Below are positions 1-4,563 of a stretch of DNA of 5,982 nt, one piece after another. The notes under the pieces were generated by a model, which ran no database searches, was not told where the DNA came from, and saw only the letters and a program-made list of their open reading frames with translations. Each line of letters starts with the position of its first letter. Within the stretch, counting starts at the first letter, position 1. This stretch comes from an uncultured Treponema sp. (GTDB lineage: Bacteria > Spirochaetota > Spirochaetia > Treponematales > Treponemataceae). A program made the translations under genes and the position numbers. The stretch lies in contig CAMJAJ010000091.1 in the NCBI GenBank assembly GCA_946403565.1, forward strand, positions 1 to 5,982. Direction: 5' to 3'.

Positions 1-55
1 GTTCGCCGGGCACGTAGGGGTGCAGGCTTTCTATCCTCTTTGCAACAAATTCCAT
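1..55 (-). CDS. hisC: Histidinol-phosphate aminotransferase, N-terminal fragment cut by the window edge
   Basis: Eighteen codons are visible, reading MEFVAKRIESLHPYVPGE, and the gene runs off the left edge; the next base (C) would suit a Gln codon. The stretch R-I-x-S-L-x-P-Y-V-P-G-E is the typical start of HisC, a PLP-dependent class I/II cytosolic aminotransferase that converts imidazole-acetol phosphate and glutamate to histidinol phosphate and 2-oxoglutarate in histidine synthesis. The ATG at 55-53 is the only possible start, because an in-frame TAG lies four codons upstream (67-65). No Shine-Dalgarno sequence precedes it, but a promoter-like pair ends seven bases before the ATG, so the transcript may be leaderless. 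The gene is divergent from the importer operon. The catalytic lysine and PLP site lie outside the window, so the call rests on the N-terminal motif alone. Some other HisC-like aminotransferase is possible. Confidence 0.72.
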   Translation of the reverse strand, partial: MEFVAKRIESLHPYVPGE

Positions 56-61
56 GCCCGT

Positions 62-90
62 ATTCTATAGGAAATAACAGGCAGGGACAA
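62..90 (-). promoter_or_regulatory. Predicted promoter of hisC (leaderless arrangement)
   Basis: On the minus strand TTGTCC (90-85) and TAGAAT (67-62) are separated by exactly 17 bases, matching sigma-70 consensus at 4/6 and 5/6 positions. A start about seven bases past the -10 box falls on position 55, the A of the hisC ATG. Together with the lack of a ribosome site this predicts a leaderless mRNA. The boxes were found by eye. Confidence 0.5.
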
Positions 91-248
91 GGGCAGGACC
101 GGTCGGAGGGGGGGCGGCACGGGCAGATTGACCAGAGGGGCTGCAAGGCTCTTATTGTCCCGCGGAGGAAAGCAGGCCCGGCGACGAGCGGGCTATGGTG
201 TCCCTCCACATACTACACAGCTTACCAATAAAATAATGGCAAAAGTCC

Positions 249-278
249 TTGACAGGTACGAAATAGAAATGCTATAAA
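249..278 (+). promoter_or_regulatory. Predicted sigma-70 promoter of the importer operon
   Basis: A perfect TTGACA (249-254) is followed after 18 bases by TATAAA (273-278), or after 17 bases by CTATAA. Transcription would begin near 284-286, giving a leader of about 50 nt before the ATG at 336. The stretch from about 226 to 335 is much richer in A and T than its surroundings, as expected for a strong promoter and leader. Confidence 0.75.
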
Positions 279-281
279 AAG

Positions 282-315
282 TACTATAAATAGTATACCT
301 AGTAAACTACTGGTA
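282..315 (+). promoter_or_regulatory. Two adjacent dyads over the start site and leader; possible operator or leader hairpin
   Basis: The first dyad is a perfect palindromic match, TACTAT-AA-ATAGTA (282-295), lying over the predicted transcription start. The second is TACC-T-AGTA, then AAC, then TACTGGTA (296-315): an eight-pair stem with one bulged T in the leader. TAGTA or TACTA elements recur through the region. The first position suits a repressor operator, the second a small mRNA hairpin upstream of the ribosome site. The bound regulator is unknown. Confidence 0.4.
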
Positions 316-322
316 AAATAAC

Positions 323-329
323 AAGGAGG
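323..329 (+). promoter_or_regulatory. Ribosome binding site of the binding-protein gene
   Basis: AAGGAGG lies six bases before the ATG at 336. It is close to the full anti-Shine-Dalgarno complement and fixes the start. It contrasts with the two minus-strand genes in this window that have no such site. Confidence 0.85.
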
Positions 330-335
330 CTTTAT

Positions 336-1229
336 ATGAAAAAACTGATAGCTTTAACTGCCGCTGTTCTGGCCACGGCTGTGCTTTTTGCCGCGGAACC
401 CAAATCCGGCGCGATTGACAAAAATGCGTTTGATTCGATTGTTTCTTCCGGTATTACTGCGAGCGATGCGGAGATAGCCGAGAGCGAATGGGCTTCTGCC
501 GTCAGGAAAGCCGGTGTGCTCCGGGTTGGCGGAACCAGAACGAGTTACCTGTTCAGCCAGTTGGATGAGACGGACAACAGGATCCGCGGGTTTGATGCCG
601 GTCTGTACCAGCTGCTTGCCCGCTACATCCTTGGGGATGCATCCAAATATGAGCTGACTCAGGTCAACTCCAGTACCCGCGAATCCGTCCTGCGCACAGG
701 ACAGGTGGACTGCGTGTTCGCCACCTATTCCATTACGCCTGCCCGGCAGGAAGTCATTTCCTTTGCCGGTCCCTACTACGTGTCCAAGCAGGCGATCCTC
801 GTGAAGAATAAGTACAAGAAGATAAAGGGTGTTGCCGACCTTGCCGGCAAGATTGTTGCGACACAGGCAGGATCGACGGGCCCTGCGCTGCTCAAAGAGT
901 ATGCGCCCAAAGCGAAGGTGCAGGAATTCGCCACCGATCAGGAGGCCCGCACAGCGCTTGAGCAGGGCCGGGTGAACGCCTACGTCACTGATTACACCCT
1001 CCTGCTGAACGCAATGGTGAAGAACCCCGGGGCCTATCAGCTCGCCGGCGATGTCTTTGGTCCTGAGGACAGCTATGGAATCGGCGTTCCGCTCGGATCC
1101 GATGCAGTTGCATTTATCAACGGTTTCCTGAAAAAGATTGAGGCGAACGGAACTTGGGAAAAGCTGTGGAAGGTGTCGCTGGGTGACCGCACCGGCATCA
1201 AGACCGCTCCCAAGGCTCCCCAGCTGTAA
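336..1229 (+). CDS. Periplasmic amino-acid (glutamate-type) ABC transporter substrate-binding protein, family 3
   Basis: This 297-residue protein captures an amino acid in the periplasm and delivers it to the permeases encoded next. A signal peptide (KK, then a hydrophobic core, residues 4-20) ends near FAA-EPK; there is no lipobox cysteine, so the protein should be soluble in a periplasm. The mature protein is a bilobed type-II binding fold: VLRVGGT (61-67) opens lobe 1, GFDAGLYQLLARYILGD (85-101) follows, and ATYSITPAR (129-137) supplies Arg137, which in this family holds the ligand carboxylate. Lobe 2 has DLAGKIVATQAGST (168-181) and GRVNAYVTDY (211-220) with Asp219, the usual ligand-amino contact. 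The C-terminus has IEANGTWEKLWK. The pattern, including the IVSSG segment before the core, resembles actinobacterial glutamate-binding GluB, though those are lipoproteins. Substrate is inferred: glutamate most likely, glutamine or aspartate possible. It is the first gene of the operon. Confidence 0.9.
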   Translation: MKKLIALTAAVLATAVLFAAEPKSGAIDKNAFDSIVSSGITASDAEIAESEWASAVRKAGVLRVGGTRTSYLFSQLDETDNRIRGFDAGLYQLLARYILGDASKYELTQVNSSTRESVLRTGQVDCVFATYSITPARQEVISFAGPYYVSKQAILVKNKYKKIKGVADLAGKIVATQAGSTGPALLKEYAPKAKVQEFATDQEARTALEQGRVNAYVTDYTLLLNAMVKNPGAYQLAGDVFGPEDSYGIGVPLGSDAVAFINGFLKKIEANGTWEKLWKVSLGDRTGIKTAPKAPQL

Positions 1230-1252
1230 GGGAAGCCGGAACTGAGGCGGCG

Positions 1253-1331
1253 GGGCGCTCCCTGCTGAGGCAGTGAAGAGGTACGGCGATACAGAATGCC
1301 GCGTAGACCGCTGCTGCCCGGAAGAGCGCCC
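1253..1331 (+). promoter_or_regulatory. Structured gap between binding-protein and permease genes
   Basis: GGGCGCTC (1253-1260) pairs perfectly with GAGCGCCC (1324-1331), which is followed by TTT. Two smaller hairpins fit inside: CTGC/GCAG (1262-1265 with 1270-1273) and CGGC/GCCG (1284-1287 with 1298-1301). The likely role, by analogy with other binding-protein operons, is to protect the upstream mRNA or partly terminate so that binding protein exceeds permease. The T tract is too short for a confident terminator. The only GGAAG-like ribosome site near the next gene (1320-1326) overlaps the right arm. Confidence 0.4.
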
Positions 1332-1366
1332 TTTCCGCCTTGTCCCTGCCCAATACCGACTGCCCT

Positions 1367-2026
1367 ATGAGCATACGGCAGCTGCTTTCAGAATACGGAC
1401 TGGATTATCTCATCAGTTACCTCACGACACTTCACCTGACCGTCCTTGCATTCGTGCTTGCGTTCGTGCTGGGGATTGCCGTTACAATCATGCGGATATG
1501 CCCGGTAAAGCCGCTGCGCAGGCTGGGGGATTTCTACGTGCAGGTATTCAGGAACATCCCCGGAGCGGCCCTCCTGATAGTGCTCGTGTATGCGCTTCCC
1601 TACCTGAACCTCGTCCTGTCCTACTACCTGTGCCTTCTGGTTGCCATTACCCTCATTCCGTCGGCGTTCATGTCCGAGCATCTCATCTCCGGCATCAATA
1701 CGATTGACCGGGGGCAAGTGGAGGCGGCCCGTTCGCTCGGGCTCCGCTTTTTCCAGATTATACGGAAAATCGTTATGCCGCAGGCCCTGTGTGCCATCAT
1801 TCTTCCCCTGACGAACCTTCTTATTGCGACGATGCTGACGACTGCACTGGGAAGCCAGGTGCCGCTTGATCCGCGGGAACTGACGGGGCTCGTCGCCCAC
1901 ATCAACACCTATTCCGTGGGCGGCATAAAGGCGTTTGTCATCACGACGTTTTTTTACTGTCTGACGGCCTTCCTCATCGGCTTTGCCGGGAACAGGCTTG
2001 ACCGGAAGCTGCGGAGGCGCGGATGA
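1367..2026 (+). CDS. Amino-acid ABC transporter permease (GluC-like)
   Basis: This is one of two inner-membrane channel subunits, 219 residues from the ATG. The N-terminus (LISYLTTLHLTVLAFVLAFV) leads into the first membrane span, and further hydrophobic spans lie at about 61-82, 84-104, 140-162 and 188-210. The cytoplasmic coupling loop is clear: GINTIDRGQVEAARSLGL, then a PQA (together about 109-140), the EAA motif that docks onto the ATPase. Length and pattern match His/Glu/Gln-family permeases, best GluC. The start is uncertain: a TTG at 1340 would add nine residues, but the ATG gives the N-terminus usual for the family. Neither has a well-placed ribosome site; GGAAGAG at 1320-1326 lies 13 bases before the TTG. 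The gene ends in a four-base overlap (ATGA) with the next one, implying translational coupling. Confidence 0.88.
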   Translation: MSIRQLLSEYGLDYLISYLTTLHLTVLAFVLAFVLGIAVTIMRICPVKPLRRLGDFYVQVFRNIPGAALLIVLVYALPYLNLVLSYYLCLLVAITLIPSAFMSEHLISGINTIDRGQVEAARSLGLRFFQIIRKIVMPQALCAIILPLTNLLIATMLTTALGSQVPLDPRELTGLVAHINTYSVGGIKAFVITTFFYCLTAFLIGFAGNRLDRKLRRRG

Positions 2027-2829
2027 AACGGGATACCGGCATCATGTCCGTCCTCTTTGAAGAACCGGGACCGCGGACCAGGCGGAAGATTGCACGCTAT
2101 ACCATCCTCTCCCTGCTGCTGCTCGCTGCTGCTCTCGTCCTGCTCATCCGGCAGTTCTACGAGACGGGGCAGCTTTCTTCCCGCTACTGGGATTTCTTTT
2201 TGCGGAGGACGACCTGGCTGTTCCTTGGGAAGGGACTCCTCGGTACCGTGCGCGTTGCGCTCGTTGCGGTCTGCCTTACCCTCGCGATGGGCTTTTTGAT
2301 GATGCTCTCCCGTGTCCGGGGTAACCGGGTCTGGGGCATGGCAGGAAGGCTTGCGACGGACTTCACGCGGGGGGTGCCGACGCTGCTTTTCATCTATTTC
2401 TTCTTTTTCGTCACGCCTCAGCTGGGCATCAGGCTGTCTGCGTTCTGGAAAATAACGCTGCCGGTTGCAATCTCGGCCAGCGGATCGGTTGCCGAGGTTC
2501 TGCGGGGCGGCGTAAATGCCGTACACCGGGGGCAGCGGGAGGCGGCCCTGTCGCTCGGACTGAGTGAAAACCGGACATTCTTCAAAATCATATTCCCGCA
2601 GGCGTTTGCCTATGTCATTCCCTCCCTCATTTCGGAGCTGGTCATCATCCTGAAGGACACGACCTTTGCGTATATCGTCTCTTTTAATGACCTGATGCAG
2701 AATGCGAGCGTCCTCATATCGAACTATGACGCGCTCCTTTCCGTGTACCTTGTGGTCGCCGTCATATATATACTCATCAACTACCTGCTGAACAGGCTCT
2801 CCGTAGCTCTGGCGGGCATGAGGAGGTAA
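2023..2829 (+). CDS. Amino-acid ABC transporter permease (GluD-like)
   Basis: This is the second membrane subunit, 268 residues, expected to pair with the preceding permease. The cytoplasmic N-terminus carries SVLFEEPGPRTRRK (9-22), a leader typical of the GluD branch. A first span lies at about 27-43, and the core has spans near 74-97, 115-131, 143-160, 197-218 and 237-257. The EAA coupling loop is at about 164-194, with NAVHRGQREAALSLGL and then FPQA. The extra N-terminal span makes it longer than its partner, as is usual for GluD relative to GluC. The start is supported by GGAGG (2013-2017), five bases before the ATG, and by the ATGA overlap with the preceding stop. A later Met at residue 8 (2044) would also fit the family but has a poorer ribosome site. 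Confidence 0.9.
   Translation: MKRDTGIMSVLFEEPGPRTRRKIARYTILSLLLLAAALVLLIRQFYETGQLSSRYWDFFLRRTTWLFLGKGLLGTVRVALVAVCLTLAMGFLMMLSRVRGNRVWGMAGRLATDFTRGVPTLLFIYFFFFVTPQLGIRLSAFWKITLPVAISASGSVAEVLRGGVNAVHRGQREAALSLGLSENRTFFKIIFPQAFAYVIPSLISELVIILKDTTFAYIVSFNDLMQNASVLISNYDALLSVYLVVAVIYILINYLLNRLSVALAGMRR
2819..2826 (+). promoter_or_regulatory. Ribosome binding site of the ATPase gene
   Basis: GAGGAGG lies inside the last codons of the second permease gene, about six bases before the ATG at 2832, with the TAA stop between. Only two bases separate stop and start, so translation of the ATPase is probably coupled to that of the permease. Confidence 0.8.
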
Positions 2830-2831
2830 TC

Positions 2832-3626
2832 ATGGAAATTCTGGATACGCCGGAAGCTTCGGCACCTGTGGCAGCGCCTGCTGCAGCTGAAACGCCGGTC
2901 ATAGAGCTGCGCCACCTGGACAGGCATTTTGGTTCCCTCCATGTCCTGAACGATGTGAGCCTGAAGGTATACCGGGGGGAAGCGGTTGCGGTCATCGGCC
3001 CGTCGGGATCAGGGAAGTCAACCCTGTGCAGGACGATTAACCGGCTGGAAACGGTCGCATCCGGCGAGATTCTCATCGATGGCGTACCGATTCCCCAGGA
3101 AGGAAAGGAACTTGCCCGGCTCCGTTCGGAGGTGGGGATGGTCTTCCAGTCCTTTAACCTCTTTGCCCACATGACGGTGCTGGATAACGTAATGCTTGCC
3201 CCGGTGGACGTGCTGAAGCGGAAGAAAAGTGAGGTTCGCGAGGAAGCGATGGAGATGCTGCGGCGGGTCGGCGTGGAAAGTCAGGCCGGAAAATACCCGC
3301 AGCAGCTTTCCGGCGGTCAGCAGCAGCGGGTTGCGATTGCCCGTTCGCTCGTCATGCGGCCTAAGGCGATGCTCTTTGACGAACCGACGAGTGCGCTCGA
3401 TCCCGAGATGATCGGAGAGGTGCTCGCTGTTATCCGGGAGCTGGCAGACGACGGCATGACGATGCTGATTGTTACGCACGAGATGGGGTTTGCAAAAGAG
3501 GTTGCTGACCGGATTGTGTTCATGGAAAAGGGCTGCGTCCTTGCCGATGAAAAGGCAGCGGACTTCTTTGAGAAGCAGACGAACCCGAGGATCCTGTCGT
3601 TCCTGAGTAAGGTCGGAGGCGTCTGA
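2832..3626 (+). CDS. Amino-acid ABC transporter ATP-binding protein (GlnQ/GluA type)
   Basis: This cytoplasmic ATPase powers the importer as a dimer under the two permeases. All nucleotide-binding elements are intact in 264 residues: Walker A GPSGSGKST (56-64), Q-loop Gln106 in VFQSFNLF, signature LSGGQQQR (159-166), Walker B MLFDE (180-184), D-loop SALD (187-190) and switch His216 in VTHEMGFA. FNLFAHMTVLDN and the overall length are typical of polar amino-acid importers (GlnQ, HisP, GluA). An Ala/Pro-rich stretch (residues 8-22) precedes the usual first strand at about 23, an N-terminal extension without evident function. The gene is last in the operon, whereas corynebacterial glutamate operons place the ATPase first. 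No obvious intrinsic terminator follows, and its final codons match the degenerate repeats downstream. Confidence 0.95.
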   Translation: MEILDTPEASAPVAAPAAAETPVIELRHLDRHFGSLHVLNDVSLKVYRGEAVAVIGPSGSGKSTLCRTINRLETVASGEILIDGVPIPQEGKELARLRSEVGMVFQSFNLFAHMTVLDNVMLAPVDVLKRKKSEVREEAMEMLRRVGVESQAGKYPQQLSGGQQQRVAIARSLVMRPKAMLFDEPTSALDPEMIGEVLAVIRELADDGMTMLIVTHEMGFAKEVADRIVFMEKGCVLADEKAADFFEKQTNPRILSFLSKVGGV

Positions 3627-3714
3627 TTGCGGCTCGCCTGATTGGGGTGCTTTGTCTGCCCGGAACGGCTTGACGGAGTTGTCTGACTGAGGCCCGCTTA
3701 CCGGGGCGTCTGAC
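3621..3714 (+). repeat. Degenerate short repeats headed by GTCTG in the convergent spacer
   Basis: GTCTG occurs at 3621, 3654, 3681 and 3708, that is at steps of 33, 27 and 27 bases. The units at 3621 and 3681 are most alike: both read GTCTGA-y-TG-m-GGC-y-CGC-y-T and reach GGGG within about 25 bases. The bases before three copies are also similar (GGAGGC, GGAGTT, GGGGC). The first copy includes the ATPase stop codon, so the spacer may have grown by repeated copying of the 3' end of that gene. No strong hairpin with a T tract is present; GCCCG...CGGGGC (3692-3707) is weak. Confidence 0.4.
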
Positions 3715-3727
3715 AGCCTGGACCGGT

Positions 3728-4426
3728 TTAGCCGCTGGCGAGCAGGGAGACGATATAGTCAAAGAAGTGGCCTTCCAGAGCCTCCGGATGCCACTGGACG
3801 GCGAGGATCCGATCCCCTTCAATTCCTTCCACGATGCCGTCTTCCGAAACGGCTGTTGCCCGGAGTCCTTCCCCCAGTTTCTTTATTCCCTGATGGTGCA
3901 GGCTGTTCACACAGATTTGTTCAGCCCCGTATGCCTCGCGCAGACGGGATCCTTCTGCAATGGTTACGCTGTGGACGCCCTCATAAGGCGAGTCCTTGCG
4001 CAGGTGGACGATGGAGCCGGGCCGTTCCTGCGTAATGTCCTGGTAGAGCGTGCCTCCGAGCGCGACGTTGATGCCCTGGAAGCCCCGGCAAATGCCGAAG
4101 AGCCATTTTCCCATCTGCCGTGCCTTTTTGATGAGGGCCATCTGGTAGCTGTCCATCTTTGCGAGCGGGCATTCCGTGCAGACCTTCTTTGCCTCATGGT
4201 AGTAGGCCGGATCAAGATCCATACCGCCGGGAATCAGTAAGGCGGAAAAGGGGGCGAGGAGATCCTCAATGCGGTTCTCGTCCAGATAGGGGAGTATGAC
4301 GGGCAGCGCGCCTGCGTCTGCCAGCCGCCTCGGATAGGCTTCGTTCAGGAAACACTCGTTATAGTTCCATACGATGTTTGCGTCGGGCCTCCTGAGCAGC
4401 CCCGCAACCGCAACCAATGCTTTCAT
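3728..4426 (-). CDS. Peptidase C26 / gamma-glutamyl-gamma-aminobutyrate hydrolase family protein
   Basis: This 232-residue cytosolic enzyme has the class-I glutamine amidotransferase fold and should hydrolyse a gamma-glutamyl amide bond, releasing glutamate. The nucleophile Cys113 sits in GICRGFQGIN (111-120), followed by LGGTLYQD (123-130). NSLHHQ (174-179) is a family signature, and QWHPE (211-215) gives His213 and Glu215 of the triad. LIPGGMDLDPAYY (64-76) builds the usual oxyanion region. All catalytic residues are present. Relatives include PuuD of putrescine breakdown, but no other putrescine gene is in the window, so the real substrate (gamma-Glu-GABA, another gamma-glutamyl compound, or folate polyglutamate) is open. 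The ATG is the first possible start after an in-frame TAG at 4462-4460. It has no ribosome site, and a -10 box ends ten bases upstream, suggesting a very short leader. It is convergent with the importer operon. Confidence 0.9.
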   Translation of the reverse strand: MKALVAVAGLLRRPDANIVWNYNECFLNEAYPRRLADAGALPVILPYLDENRIEDLLAPFSALLIPGGMDLDPAYYHEAKKVCTECPLAKMDSYQMALIKKARQMGKWLFGICRGFQGINVALGGTLYQDITQERPGSIVHLRKDSPYEGVHSVTIAEGSRLREAYGAEQICVNSLHHQGIKKLGEGLRATAVSEDGIVEGIEGDRILAVQWHPEALEGHFFDYIVSLLASG

Positions 4427-4436
4427 GTCGGCAGTC

Positions 4437-4465
4437 AGTATAGCGCAAAACGCAGTGCCCTACAA
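4437..4465 (-). promoter_or_regulatory. Predicted promoter of the C26 hydrolase gene, nearly leaderless
   Basis: On the minus strand TTGTAG (4465-4460) and TATACT (4442-4437) are 17 bases apart. The -10 box matches consensus at 5/6, the -35 at 3/6. A start about seven bases downstream is near 4430, only some four bases before the ATG at 4426, which fits the lack of a ribosome site. Confidence 0.5.
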
Positions 4466-4489
4466 CGGGCTGTGGCGGCGAATATAAAT

Positions 4490-4542
4490 GGCAGCGAGCG
4501 GGGCTGTCTTGCATCACGTATGACTGCCCCGCTTTTGCTGCC
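4490..4542 (-). terminator. Long imperfect hairpin, probable terminator of the secreted hydrolase gene
   Basis: Read on the + strand, GGCAGC (4490-4495) and AGCGGGGC (4497-4504) pair with GCCCCGCT (4526-4533) and GCTGCC (4537-4542), giving 14 pairs around an uneven internal loop. After a T-T mismatch GTC and GAC add three more. It starts 21 bases past the stop of the gene at 4564. On the minus strand the stem is followed by ATTTATATT, a modest U-rich tail. On the + strand the inner stem runs into TTTT, so it could also stop stray transcription from the importer side. Confidence 0.55.
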
Positions 4543-4563
4543 GCCTTGTTGTGCTGTATATGT

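Noticed and set aside
177..196. GC-rich hairpin GCCCG/CGGGC in the left intergenic region
   Set aside because: Five pairs, no T tract and no gene ending nearby; likely chance in GC-rich DNA.
40..231. 63-residue + strand ORF in the left intergenic region
   Set aside because: It starts at a TTG inside hisC on the opposite strand, has no ribosome site, an odd Gly/Arg/Gln-rich composition and no recognisable motif.
281..298. TrpR-type operator
   Set aside because: The ends GTAC and GTATAC look similar to a trp operator, but the half-sites are not symmetrical in the right register and the gene is not a tryptophan gene.
1273..1707. 144-residue + strand ORF overlapping the first permease gene
   Set aside because: The Arg/Cys/His/Pro-rich composition is that of an out-of-frame reading; the permease frame has clear family motifs.
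3627..3727. Intrinsic terminator for the importer operon
   Set aside because: Only weak stems such as GCCCG/CGGGGC are present and no T tract follows on either strand.
3767..4240. 157-residue + strand ORF opposite the C26 gene
   Set aside because: The minus strand holds an intact catalytic triad and family signatures in the right order; the + frame has none.
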